A stretch of DNA of 64,000 bases from Xanthomonas fragariae (GCF_017603965.1 NZ_CP071955.1:2790001-2854000), one strand, 5' to 3'; shown: positions 40,962-50,077, numbered from the stretch's first letter. A program made the numbers and translations. Notes: generated from the sequence alone by a model not told the origin.

Positions 40962-42056
40962 ATGAATCTTGCCATATCCTCCAATAGCACTGCGAGCTTG
41001 CAGCCGTATTCATCCTCCCCCTCTCAGCAACAGGCCTTGAGCACGCTGATCATGAGTATGTTGACGTTCTGCATACAACGCATGGTCAGCGACATGATGC
41101 AGGCAACGAATCAATCGTCCAATGGCTTTAAGTCACCCAACGAAACCAGTCAGTCGCCGTCGACTCCTCAATCGTACCAGCCGTATTCCACCAACCCTGG
41201 CGGGCAATATGGCAGTGGCAGTGGCAGTGGCAGTGGCAGTGGCAATGGTGGCAGCAGCTACTCGGGAACCGGCAACGGATCATCGACCACCAAACAGACT
41301 TATCCGACAACGAACTCGCAGACCAGCGGTAATCACGTGACGCCAAGCTCAACCGGCACGCAGGCGCCACTTCCTGCCGGCAAGGTCGTCACAGCGCCAC
41401 CTGGCATCCAGAACAAGCCAATCGTGGTCCATAAGGGCGAAGTTTTCGATGGCAAGGGTCAAACGTACATCGGTGGCCCCGGCTTGGGCGACGGCTCCCA
41501 GAACGAGCACCAGCAGCCGCTGTTCGTCGTCGAGGACGGAGGCAGCCTCTGCAACGTCCACATGAACGGCAGCGGCGATGGTGTGCATTTCATTGGCAGC
41601 GGCAAGATGGTCAACTGCGTCAACGAGGATGTCAGCGAAGATGCCGTCACCATCGATGGGGCGGGCAACCGCGCGCACGATGCCGGAATTGCCGGTTGCG
41701 GTGAGACCGTCAACGGCCGCCCCAAGGTCGAGATCATCAATTGCACGTTCAACAACGCCTCGGACAAGGTGGTGCAGGACAACGGGTCTGCCGACGTGGT
41801 GATGTCGGGTGACACCGTCAACGGCGCCGGAAAGGTTTTCCGTACCAACGGTGGACACGGCGATATCGACTCGAGCCTTGAGATCGAAAACTGCAAGTTC
41901 AATCAAGTCAAGGAATCGGTGTTCCGCACCGACGCTCTCAACGCGACGGTGAAGATGTCAAACCTGACCACCGACGCCCCCAAAGAGGTGATTGCTCCCA
42001 GCGCGTCCCAGGCTATCGGTGCGACACGCATCGGCTATAAGCCCTACACCGGCTGA
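40962..42056 (+). CDS. hrpW: HrpW, harpin with pectate-lyase-like domain
   Basis: A 364-residue secreted protein with two parts. Residues 1-150 are harpin-like: Ser/Gln/Asn-rich with a hydrophobic helix (LSTLIMSMLTFCIQRMVSDM) and a Gly-Ser repeat. Residues about 165-360 resemble a class III pectate lyase (PL3) beta-helix: HKGEVFDGKGQTYIGGPGL, VEIINCTFNNASDKVVQDN. HrpW proteins are exported by the T3SS and aid translocation, and most lack strong pectate lyase activity. Its position directly after hpaB fits X. campestris/gardneri-type clusters. No perfect PIP box was found in the 150-base gap upstream. Confidence 0.92.
   Translation: MNLAISSNSTASLQPYSSSPSQQQALSTLIMSMLTFCIQRMVSDMMQATNQSSNGFKSPNETSQSPSTPQSYQPYSTNPGGQYGSGSGSGSGSGNGGSSYSGTGNGSSTTKQTYPTTNSQTSGNHVTPSSTGTQAPLPAGKVVTAPPGIQNKPIVVHKGEVFDGKGQTYIGGPGLGDGSQNEHQQPLFVVEDGGSLCNVHMNGSGDGVHFIGSGKMVNCVNEDVSEDAVTIDGAGNRAHDAGIAGCGETVNGRPKVEIINCTFNNASDKVVQDNGSADVVMSGDTVNGAGKVFRTNGGHGDIDSSLEIENCKFNQVKESVFRTDALNATVKMSNLTTDAPKEVIAPSASQAIGATRIGYKPYTG
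41211..41246 (+). repeat. Hexanucleotide repeat (GGCAGT) in hrpW
   Basis: Five exact copies of GGCAGT (41211-41240) and a sixth GGCAAT encode a Gly-Ser run joining the harpin and lyase-like parts. Gain or loss of a copy would keep the frame and only change linker length. Confidence 0.9.
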
Positions 42057-42090
42057 TCGCACCCTGCGCAGGCGCTAAGTCCTGATCGCG

Positions 42091-42130
42091 CCCGGCAGAT
42101 GCGATGCATTGCTGCATCGCATCTGCCGGG
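42091..42130 (+). terminator. Perfect 18-bp hairpin after hrpW
   Basis: Bases 42091-42108 (starting CCCGGCAGATGCGATG) pair perfectly with 42113-42130 around a TTGC loop, 34 bases after the hrpW stop. There is no U-run. The very strong stem suggests a terminator or 3' end protector. Confidence 0.75.
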
Positions 42131-42311
42131 CGTGAGCGTTCAATGGCGTTACTTATTACCACACACCGACGCATCGGTATGCGGTGCATCGCGCACTGCG
42201 TCAGCGGTGCGCCAACAGTTCTGCTGTGTGGACCCGGGTACTCGCGCTGTTCGGCTTTATGGCAGCGGCGAGCACAGCCGGATGTAGACAGCCACACACG
42301 AAATATCGACC

Positions 42312-45300
42312 TTGACCCGCATTCGCCCCTCCACCTTGACATTCGGGCTGCCTGGTAACAGCCAAGGCAAGGCGCATGCGGGCACGCCGTCGCCGCACAA
42401 GCAGGCCCATCACCGGTTGCATCAATTGGATGGGCCTGCGGCCGAGTCCGAAGCGCGCGCTGCAGAATTGGATGTGGCTGCACAGGTGCACCGTTACACC
42501 GCGCCTGCCGCCGAAGCCGTACAGAACGCGCCTCAGCAGCGCAAGCCGAGCAAGCTGCGCGGCGTACGCAAGTCGTTGCAACGGCTCGCCCAGTTCGCCG
42601 GCACGGCGGTCGGCATCACCCGGCAGGCCACCCCCGACCATACGCGCTTGCTGCGATACCAGGGCACGCCTGCGCAGAGCGCTCCGGTCGCTCAAGCAGA
42701 GCCCGGCGACTGGCACACACTCGCTCCGTTGCAGACAGCGACATTCTGCACCTCGCAAAAGGTAAGCGATGCCAAGATCGCCGTGCGCAAAGCGGCAGCG
42801 CTGGAACATTTGGTGCTGCTGCATATCGATCGTCTGGAACAAAACGCAGGCCTACACGCCAAGCGCGCACCGCGCATGGCCGACCGTGCCAACGAAACCC
42901 GCAAAAGCCAGCAGGTGGTGGCCACCTGGAAGACGCTGCTGCGCAAACACATCGACAGCTGCAGCGCGCGCCTGGCGCGCACCGAGCACCAGTTGCAGCA
43001 GCAACTGGACCAACTGACGGCCATGCCCGCACCTGTTGCCACTGATCGCCGACCGCGCTTGCGTGACTTGCTCAAGCACGAAGCCGAGCTGGATCGCATC
43101 CGTGCGATGCACGAGCACGCTCGCCACTTGTCCGCCTTACGCGACAAACAACAGGCGTTCCTGCAGAGTCTGGAGGTGCGCGCCGCCAGCCTCGACACCA
43201 CCCTGGAGCAGGCGCTGCAGTCTGCACACATCGTGGCTGGCGACTTGTTCGAGACCGCTGCGCACGCCGACGAGTTGCGCGCCCTGCTTCCGGGACTATC
43301 GAGTCTTAAGCAATCGCTGGAGCACGCGCTTGGCACCGCAACTGCGGAAGATCAGCGCGCCAGCAAGTCGCTCAAGGCGGCGTCGGATGCGCTGATTGCC
43401 GCGCAGATCGAACAGACCGCACACAGTGCCACCGATGTCGCTGGTGCGAACGCATTGCGCAAGCGCTTGTCGACGTGGGCGGGCGGGCTCTCCACCACGC
43501 GTTTCGCAGAGCAGGCGGTGCCTGCAGCAGGGGTCGTGGCCATCGCGCTTGGCTCGCTGCGCTCGGCAGTGACCGATGTCCTCGGCGACAACCGCGATGA
43601 CGCGCCGGCACTGTTGCTTGCCACCTTCAACCATGTCCACCACAGCACATGGAGCGCGCTGATCCCGACCGATCCGGAACAGCCCGGTGACCAGCCGGAC
43701 GCGGCGACGGGTGAGCACCCCGGTATTCCCCGCGCGGCGATCGAGGCGGCGACGACGCGCTGGCTGGAGACCCTGGCGCGCGTTCCGCGCGGTCGCCAGG
43801 TGCTTGGCCAGCTGGTCCGGGCACAGCACGAGCGTGCCGCCGATCCGAGCCGCCAGGACATTGCCCGCATTGCGTTGCGGGCCGACTCACTGCTGCGCTC
43901 CACACCTATGGACGATACCGCCACGCGGAGCTGGTTGAGCGATGCGCGGCGCGCGGCGGGCAGTGCCCTGCACGCGGCTGACCCGGCGCACGCGTTACAG
44001 ACCTGCGGCATCGACGAGCGGGCGGCCTACCATGCGCTGCGCAACGGCTACGAGTCGCGTGCTCCCGATTCGGCATATGCGCGCGCAAACGCGCACCTGC
44101 AAGCATTCGGCGAGGCGGTGCGTAGTGCCACGTGCGCCCCCCCTGAGAGCGCTCATGCGGCCGCTCCCAATCCGCTGCATGCCTTGTCGGCGGGGCTGGA
44201 GGTCGCATCGGCCACCGCACTGCCGACACCGCGTCGACGTGCCAATCTGGCAATGGAACATGCCTGCGCTACGTTGATCGGCTACCTGGGCGCCTTGCAG
44301 GCGGCCCGACCGCAAGGCTATTTTCCATCGCAGGTAGAGTTGAACTGGCAGGCCGCTGCCGAGCTGTTGCAGTGGGTCGATGAGGACGTTGACCGCAACC
44401 GCGTGGTCCTCGATACCGACACCCTGACACGCATCGCTGAACGCGCCGCAGCGCTGCACGGCCACCATCATGCACACGCATCCCAAACACCGGGCAGCGC
44501 GGTGGTGCAGGCAGCGCCACCGGAGGCATTGCAGCGTTCCTGGGAGCAGCTGCAGACCGGTCGCTGCACCGCGCCAGCGGCGTTCGATCTGCTGCGCACA
44601 CACCTGCATGCCGAACAGGCAAAACAGGCAAAACATTCGCAACAGAGCGATGACCCGCCACAGGCGGTGTTGTGGCTTGCACATGCGGATGACTGCTTGG
44701 CGGGTTTCGACGCGGCAGTCGACAAGACCTCGCAGTTGTTGAAGCAGACCAGTGCCGGTGCCCTCACCCACCCCGAGGCATTGTTGGATCTGCTGCGCGA
44801 CATGCTGTCGCACCTGGAGTGGCGCGACCGTTGGCGGATGACCTGCCAACGGACCCGGGGCGCCAATCTGGCACCGCTTTCGGCGGCAGCTGCGATCGCG
44901 GGGTCCTCATTCGGCATGGGTGCGCGATTGATCGCCGCCGTGCAGTGCAATCGCGATGCCTCGCTGGAGTTCTACATGGGGCGTACCGGCCTGTATCTGC
45001 AGATCGGTCGCCAATCCGCGACACAGCGCCAGCTCGGTGCGGGCCTGACCGTTGGCTACGGCATCGATGTAGGCAATAAACATACAGTACCCAGCGTGTC
45101 GGCCGCTGCGGACTGGCGCTATCGGCGCGAGGTCGGCGTGGAAGACGGCCTGCAGATCCGTGTTCCCCGGCTGAGCAAAGGCCGCGAGCCGGAGCTGCTG
45201 CAAGCGTTTTTAAGCATGCTGGAGCATCTGGTGCGACGCGCAACGCCCGATCGTTCCGGAGAGCCGCCCGGCGCGGACTGGATGCATGCATTGTTGGCCC

Positions 45301-46265
45301 AGCATCCTGAAGCCAGTGTCGGCCTGATCGACCAGGCGGCACGCGTGAGCCAGGGAACCGAATGCAGCGTGAGCGTCAGCGCTGGCCTGCGCGCAGGCCA
45401 AGCGCGCGGCCACCGGGCGGGCGTCTCGCTCGGTCTCGGCGTCAAATCACGCCAAGACCTCAGCTGGACGTCGACGACCGTGGCCGGCTATATGACCTCG
45501 CACTACTGCGACGCCACTGCTGCCCGCCGGGTGGAAGCAACCGCACGCCTGACGGCCAGCGTGCAACTTGCGCTTGCGCGACATCAACATGAGGGCGCAT
45601 CGGTGACGCCTGCCGCCAGCACCACCGTCTCGGCACTCGAGGCCGGCTATGCGGCCGAAGTGAACCCAGACGTGGCCACCGCGTTCTGCACCCTGTTCCA
45701 GTTCGGTGGCGAAATCGATCCGGCCCGAAGCGACCGCGCAACCGACTTCGCGCAGTTTGCGGCGTTCGACCGCCTAGTACGCGCCCAGTGGGAGCGCTGG
45801 GTCGACTTCGGCTTGATCAGGATGGGCAAGGACGTCGACCAGGCGTTGCAGCCTGTCCTGGCAGAACTGCAACTGGAGCATTTCATGCAGCAAGCCAAGC
45901 GCTTCGCCGATGGCAACAGGCTGGCCGCGCTGTTCGCCGACGAGGTGATGCGTAGCGAAGTTGCGCCGGTGCTGGACGTGCATCGGGCGCTTGCAATGGT
46001 CGCGCAGGACACTGGGGACCAGGCATGTGCACTCGCCGAGCGTACTGCCTTCGACGCTTTGCTGCAGCAGCCGGCAGTGTGGGAGCCGACGTTGCTGCTG
46101 GTGCGCGAGAAAGCGAAACTGACCGAAGAACGTGGCGTGGACTTCATCATCAAACGCCAACGCAACCGCATTGCCGAGGCCATGCGCACCGTCGGTCAAT
46201 GGCCGTCGTACGAAGCGGTGCCGCGCGCCGCACCGGACCGCTCCACGCCCACCGCACGCACGTGA
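42312..46265 (+). CDS. xopZ2: Large T3SS effector candidate, XopZ2-like (XopZ/HopAS1 family)
   Basis: A 1317-codon open frame next to hrpW. Residues 1-100 are Ser/Pro/His/Gln-rich with basic patches and no signal peptide, as in T3SS effectors. Residues 190-400 are coiled-coil-like; about 855-1100 alternate Gly-rich strand-like segments (GAGLTVGYGIDVGNKHT; SVSVSAGLRAGQARGHRAG); the rest is helical. Size and position match XopZ2, which I recall being described beside hrpW in X. gardneri and X. vesicatoria; without a search this stays a probable match. The start is unclear: TTG 42312 is the first usable codon after an in-frame stop at 42285-42287 and lacks a clear ribosome binding site. No PIP box was found. 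Confidence 0.6.
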   Translation: MTRIRPSTLTFGLPGNSQGKAHAGTPSPHKQAHHRLHQLDGPAAESEARAAELDVAAQVHRYTAPAAEAVQNAPQQRKPSKLRGVRKSLQRLAQFAGTAVGITRQATPDHTRLLRYQGTPAQSAPVAQAEPGDWHTLAPLQTATFCTSQKVSDAKIAVRKAAALEHLVLLHIDRLEQNAGLHAKRAPRMADRANETRKSQQVVATWKTLLRKHIDSCSARLARTEHQLQQQLDQLTAMPAPVATDRRPRLRDLLKHEAELDRIRAMHEHARHLSALRDKQQAFLQSLEVRAASLDTTLEQALQSAHIVAGDLFETAAHADELRALLPGLSSLKQSLEHALGTATAEDQRASKSLKAASDALIAAQIEQTAHSATDVAGANALRKRLSTWAGGLSTTRFAEQAVPAAGVVAIALGSLRSAVTDVLGDNRDDAPALLLATFNHVHHSTWSALIPTDPEQPGDQPDAATGEHPGIPRAAIEAATTRWLETLARVPRGRQVLGQLVRAQHERAADPSRQDIARIALRADSLLRSTPMDDTATRSWLSDARRAAGSALHAADPAHALQTCGIDERAAYHALRNGYESRAPDSAYARANAHLQAFGEAVRSATCAPPESAHAAAPNPLHALSAGLEVASATALPTPRRRANLAMEHACATLIGYLGALQAARPQGYFPSQVELNWQAAAELLQWVDEDVDRNRVVLDTDTLTRIAERAAALHGHHHAHASQTPGSAVVQAAPPEALQRSWEQLQTGRCTAPAAFDLLRTHLHAEQAKQAKHSQQSDDPPQAVLWLAHADDCLAGFDAAVDKTSQLLKQTSAGALTHPEALLDLLRDMLSHLEWRDRWRMTCQRTRGANLAPLSAAAAIAGSSFGMGARLIAAVQCNRDASLEFYMGRTGLYLQIGRQSATQRQLGAGLTVGYGIDVGNKHTVPSVSAAADWRYRREVGVEDGLQIRVPRLSKGREPELLQAFLSMLEHLVRRATPDRSGEPPGADWMHALLAQHPEASVGLIDQAARVSQGTECSVSVSAGLRAGQARGHRAGVSLGLGVKSRQDLSWTSTTVAGYMTSHYCDATAARRVEATARLTASVQLALARHQHEGASVTPAASTTVSALEAGYAAEVNPDVATAFCTLFQFGGEIDPARSDRATDFAQFAAFDRLVRAQWERWVDFGLIRMGKDVDQALQPVLAELQLEHFMQQAKRFADGNRLAALFADEVMRSEVAPVLDVHRALAMVAQDTGDQACALAERTAFDALLQQPAVWEPTLLLVREKAKLTEERGVDFIIKRQRNRIAEAMRTVGQWPSYEAVPRAAPDRSTPTART

Positions 46266-46299
46266 GCCGCGGGCCAGGCTGGCACCGGGGCGGACGTTG

Positions 46300-46334
46300 A
46301 ACGACAGACGCCGCCTGCTGCTGCGTCTGTCGTT
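46300..46334. terminator. Bidirectional hairpin between the large effector gene and xopF
   Basis: A perfect 12-base stem (46300-46311 AACGACAGACGC with 46323-46334) around an 11-base loop lies between two converging genes, 34 bases after one stop and 36 before the other. Confidence 0.75.
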
Positions 46335-46370
46335 ACACGGTGCGTGCGCGCACTACGCAGGATCAGCCGC

Positions 46371-48404
46371 TCAGGGCCGGCCATTTTCCCACTGGCGAAG
46401 CTGCTCGCTATCGCGCAATGCACGCCTGAGCGCCTGCAATTGGGTCGCCAGTGTGCTGGTCAGTTCGCTGCGTGGTGCTTCGCTGTACATCTCCTCCCGC
46501 CCGGCCTGCAGCCGATCGCGCACGCTGTCGATGGTCGCGATCGAGACGGACTGCATGCCGATTTCTTCGCGCAGTTGCTCCAAGTCTTCCCGCAACTCCT
46601 CGGCATACGGCCCCGGTGCAGGCGCAGGAGGCCGCCCCTCCTCAACGGCGCGCGCAATCTCCGTCGCGGTCGGCGCCGAAAACATTGCGATCGCTTGGTC
46701 GATGGGTTCGGCCAACGCCTGAAGCGTGCGTGCGATGCTTCGTTGGTGATTGGCGGCTGCGACGGCGCGTTCCTGATCCAGTCGCGTGGCATGGCTTGTG
46801 TTGGTGCCGTTCTTGGCCTTGAGCGCACTCCAGACCGTATCGTTGAACACGGATTGCCCTGCCTGTTGCACGACCGTGGCGGTAGAGTTGAAAGCTTCTC
46901 CACGAACACGACCGCCTTCGTTTCCGCCACGCAACGGAGCGGCGAGCATTCTGCCTGTGGCAAGCGAAGCGAAATTGGCGATTATGTTGCTGGCCGCGTG
47001 ACGGACAACCACATCACGCGCCGCAGTGGTCATCGCGTTGGTGGTGCTGAAGGCCTGCTTTGCCAATGCCAGCCCTTCCTTTCCGGTTTGCAGTAGATAA
47101 GTCGGGAAATGCACCGCATCGGACCACTGCACGGGTCGACGTGTCTTGTCCGGCAATGCCAGCGAAAACAGATTCAGCCGCTGCTGTCCACCGAGCAGGT
47201 CGGGCACGCTCATCTGGCCGGTGCGCGCAAGGGCCTTGCCGGTTTCAAGCAGCGCCTTCTGCACGACCCCTGCCCCGCCGCTGGCGAGTGCGCTCAACCC
47301 AAACTGCCCGGCTGGCGTGCGCGTCCCCGGATCGTCGGATGTCCGCCGCGCCGCGTTGAACCCTGCGCTGATGACCGGTTTGAGCAACAAGGTATCCAGC
47401 GATTTTTCGCCCAACGTCGATTGCCACTGGGCGATGCCCGCACGAAGATCGTAGGCCTGCGCTTTGAGCTCGGGAAGAGTTGGTGCGTTGCCTTCGCCGG
47501 GACGCGTGAAGCGCTTGCCTTCGTCGGTGATTTCCAGCAGGACCGGCGGTGGATCGGGCAGCAGAATCTTCGGATCGATGGCCTTGAACCGTGGCAGGTT
47601 GGCCACGCGCGCACGCCGATCCATCGCTGGCAATAGCAAGGTTTCACTGGTGAAGGACGCCAGCCCAGCGACAGTGCCGGACAATGTCAATCGACTCATG
47701 ATTTCTGATCCAGGAATACGCATGCGGTCATAGGCGACACCCGCCGCGATACCGAACGGCGTACGCATCGCTCCCCTGATGAATGCTCTAAGGCACTCGT
47801 AAGCGATCGGCAACGCTGCCTTTGCGCCTGCCGCCTTCATATCGCCGACGACCTGGTATCCCGCATCCGGCCCGAACGCAGCGATGCGTTCCTGCAAGCG
47901 CGCGTCCGCCCATTCCAGATAGGCGGTCTCCAGCGCCCGCTGCTCCTGCGAGGGCTCTGCAAATAGCAGTTTGCCCAGGCAAGCACGTAGCTGCACCTTC
48001 AAATCATCGGCTGCCGACGACCTGCGATCGGCATAGGTCGCCGCAGCGGCAGGCACGTCCGAAATATCGCTTGCGCGCGCACTGTGGAGCGACAAATCAG
48101 TTTCGCGGTCACTGTGAAACACCGCATCCGTCACCTCCGAAGAACGTGGCGACTGCAAGGACTCCGAACGATGTGATGCACTATGCAGAAACTCGGCATG
48201 AGGTGCGTCCGTCATCGAGCGACGTGCAAACGACCGGGCACGGCCTCGCAACTGCGGACTCCGAGCAGACAAACCCTCCAGTGGCCCGGATGGCAACCGC
48301 GTATGTGGCGCTACGACTGCATCGTCTGCCTGCGTTGGCTGTGTGGGAGCCGGAGAAGCTCGACGGATGTCGGAAGAACTACCGATGTCGCATGCGATCT
48401 TCAT
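46371..48404 (-). CDS. xopF1: XopF-family T3SS effector
   Basis: A 677-residue protein matching XopF1 in length, start (MKIACDIGSSSDIRRASPAP) and place in the hrp island. XopF1 is a translocated effector of unclear activity that dampens plant immune responses. Residues 1-160 are Ser/Arg/Pro-rich and probably disordered, carrying the export signal; the remainder is helical with several amphipathic or hydrophobic stretches (PIAYECLRAFIRGAMRTPFG, LASGGAGVVQKALLETGKAL, ASNIIANFASLATGRMLAAP) that hint at membrane contact. Start ATG 48404 overlaps the chaperone stop by four bases. The gene looks intact. Confidence 0.8.
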   Translation of the reverse strand: MKIACDIGSSSDIRRASPAPTQPTQADDAVVAPHTRLPSGPLEGLSARSPQLRGRARSFARRSMTDAPHAEFLHSASHRSESLQSPRSSEVTDAVFHSDRETDLSLHSARASDISDVPAAAATYADRRSSAADDLKVQLRACLGKLLFAEPSQEQRALETAYLEWADARLQERIAAFGPDAGYQVVGDMKAAGAKAALPIAYECLRAFIRGAMRTPFGIAAGVAYDRMRIPGSEIMSRLTLSGTVAGLASFTSETLLLPAMDRRARVANLPRFKAIDPKILLPDPPPVLLEITDEGKRFTRPGEGNAPTLPELKAQAYDLRAGIAQWQSTLGEKSLDTLLLKPVISAGFNAARRTSDDPGTRTPAGQFGLSALASGGAGVVQKALLETGKALARTGQMSVPDLLGGQQRLNLFSLALPDKTRRPVQWSDAVHFPTYLLQTGKEGLALAKQAFSTTNAMTTAARDVVVRHAASNIIANFASLATGRMLAAPLRGGNEGGRVRGEAFNSTATVVQQAGQSVFNDTVWSALKAKNGTNTSHATRLDQERAVAAANHQRSIARTLQALAEPIDQAIAMFSAPTATEIARAVEEGRPPAPAPGPYAEELREDLEQLREEIGMQSVSIATIDSVRDRLQAGREEMYSEAPRSELTSTLATQLQALRRALRDSEQLRQWENGRP

Positions 48405-48847
48405 CGGGCGACCTCGGTCGTTTTGTCGGCCTGCGTCACCAGTGCGTCCAGCGCGACACGTGCAACCGCCTGCCCGTGCTCCAGTGCGGCGGCCACGCCG
48501 TCTGGCGTACGCACGAGCAACAGCGGGCAGACGCATAGCAGGCCAAGATCCGACAGCGTGAGCCGCCAGCCGTACTCGGTCAGCAGTTGCTCCTGCAGCG
48601 CCAGCAGGGCCACCACCTCGTCACCACCGAGCTCACGTGCGGCCAGCGGCAGGATCACTTCCGGAAACGCCGTCAATTCGCCCTGCTGTATCTGCGTGTG
48701 GACGCGGCACAGCATGCCCGCAGGTCCAAGGATGGTTTCGCCCTCGCCAAGTCGCTGCGCCAGCTCGCCGGGCAATCCGAGACAAGCACCCAGGTTGATG
48801 AAAAACGCAGCGTTCGTTGTGTGATGATTTGCTGATTCCCACGTCAT
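48401..48847 (-). CDS. Small T3SS chaperone-like protein upstream of xopF
   Basis: A 148-residue acidic protein with the size and pattern of a class I (CesT-type) T3SS chaperone: FFINLGACLGLPGELAQRLG, then strand-like GMLCRVHTQIQQGELTAF and a C-terminal helix LEHGQAVARVALDALV. Its stop overlaps the xopF start (ATGA), the classic layout of a chaperone with its cognate effector. A small gene stands in a similar place beside xopF1 in X. euvesicatoria (hpaD/hpaI region, from memory). An imperfect PIP box lies about 100 bases upstream. Confidence 0.7.
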   Translation of the reverse strand: MTWESANHHTTNAAFFINLGACLGLPGELAQRLGEGETILGPAGMLCRVHTQIQQGELTAFPEVILPLAARELGGDEVVALLALQEQLLTEYGWRLTLSDLGLLCVCPLLLVRTPDGVAAALEHGQAVARVALDALVTQADKTTEVAR

Positions 48848-48906
48848 CTGAAAAGTGTCCCTTATAAAAAAAGCAGTAACTTTCTAATGCACCAATTCGG
48901 TGCATC

Positions 48907-48970
48907 ACAGTGTCTGGATCGACACAGCTCCCTAGGCAGGACGCTGCGAATCACTGGCGCCGCACCCGAA
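48907..48970 (-). promoter_or_regulatory. Imperfect PIP box and -10 ahead of the chaperone-xopF operon
   Basis: On the minus strand TTCGG (48970-48966), 15 bases, TTCGC (48950-48946), one change from consensus. A -10 candidate CACTGT (48912-48907) follows after 33 bases. It faces the chaperone gene. Confidence 0.65.
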
Positions 48971-49185
48971 GTAGGTGTGCTGGAAATCGCGCAATGGAGA
49001 CCTGCGTCATGTGCCTTCTGCGTGCGCGCAAACAGCAGCTGCTTGGTCTGAAAATTTGGCGACGCAGGGCGAGCGCGCCTGTCTGTAGCGGCGCCCAGGC
49101 AAGCTCTCTCACCCGAGCAGCGCCAGGAAAGCGCCGAGCCCCGCTCCATACGCATGCCAATGCCGTACTCGATCCCCGCCCTGTC

Positions 49186-49665
49186 ATGAAACCAAGCCTG
49201 CATGCGCGCTACGTTTTTCAAGTTCGGCCTCAACCTCTGTCCACCGTTTCTGGTCGCCGGCATCCACGTCACCGTGCTGTCGGCAAACTATCGCTTCGCG
49301 CGGTTGGAGCTGCGCCGGCGACCGTGGAATCGCAACTACGTCGGTAGCCATTTCGGCGGCAGTCTGTTTGCGATGACCGACCCGTTCTGGATGCTGCTGA
49401 CCACCTACAACCTGGGCCGCGACTACTACGTGTGGGACAAAGCCTGCAGCATCGAATTCGTCAAATCCGGGCACGGCACGGTGAGCGCGGATTTCATCAT
49501 CGAAGACAGCCTGCTCGCCGAATTGCGTCAGGCCACCGCCAGCGGCGAAAAACACCTGCGTTGGTTCGAAAACGCTTTGCACAACCGCGACGGTGAGGTC
49601 GTTGCGCGCGTGCGCAAGCAGTTGTACGTGAAACGCGAGCCGGCGCGGCGAGGCGCGCACCATCG
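49186..49665 (+). pseudogene. Frameshifted DUF4442 (thioesterase-like) gene
   Basis: ATG 49186 reads MKPSLHARYVF and then leaves the family frame at a run of five T (49214-49218); removing one T restores FKFGLNLCPPFLVAGIHVT and the DUF4442 hot-dog-fold body (RPWNRNYVGSHFGGSLFAMT, FWMLLTTYNLGRDYYVWDKA). At the far end no stop follows the domain: the frame continues into the DUF378 gene at 49835, so the natural end is also altered. A restart at ATG 49202 would lose about ten residues only, so a working protein is possible. The end coordinate is approximate. Confidence 0.7.
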
Positions 49666-49834
49666 ATCTCTTGCGGCGCAGGCAATCGATGGCCCGACAG
49701 ACAGATCGGTTCGATGCGCGTCCGCGCGATGTGATCGCCGTGTTTGCAACGCCGGCATCGCCAGGGCAATGCTCACGACACATTGCGTGCCCCATGCGGA
49801 CTCTGGGGTTTCCCAACCCACATGGAATGATTTC

Positions 49835-50077
49835 ATGAAAGCGATCAACCTCATCACTCTGGTGCTTCTTATCGTCGGTGGATTGAACTGGGGCCTGATC
49901 GGCCTGTTCCAGTTAGATCTGGTGGCCGCGTTGTTCGGCGGACAGGACGCCCCGTTGTCGCGTGTAGTCTATACGCTGGTCGGCATCTGCGCGCTGTGGC
50001 AGTTGGTCCCGCTGTTCCGCAACAACCACAGCGCCGCCGAGCATCACACCAGCCCGCACGTGCGCAATAACTCGTAA
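49835..50077 (+). CDS. DUF378 small membrane protein
   Basis: An 80-residue DUF378 protein with two membrane helices (LITLVLLIVGGLNWGLIGLF, with the family GGLNWGLIG motif, and SRVVYTLVGICALWQLVPLF) and a short His/Asn-rich tail. The function is unknown. ATG 49835 sits in the same frame as the open end of the DUF4442 remnant, so a read-through fusion could be made, but the DUF378 family start is clear. Confidence 0.9.
   Translation: MKAINLITLVLLIVGGLNWGLIGLFQLDLVAALFGGQDAPLSRVVYTLVGICALWQLVPLFRNNHSAAEHHTSPHVRNNS

Noticed and set aside
42057..42311. PIP box for the XopZ-like gene
   Set aside because: No TTCGC or one-mismatch pair with 15-base spacing was found in the spacer.
42312..46265. 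AvrE/DspE (XopAM) family assignment for the large effector
   Set aside because: The strand-rich block first suggested AvrE-type proteins, but I find no WxxxE motif, and size plus location beside hrpW fit XopZ2 better.
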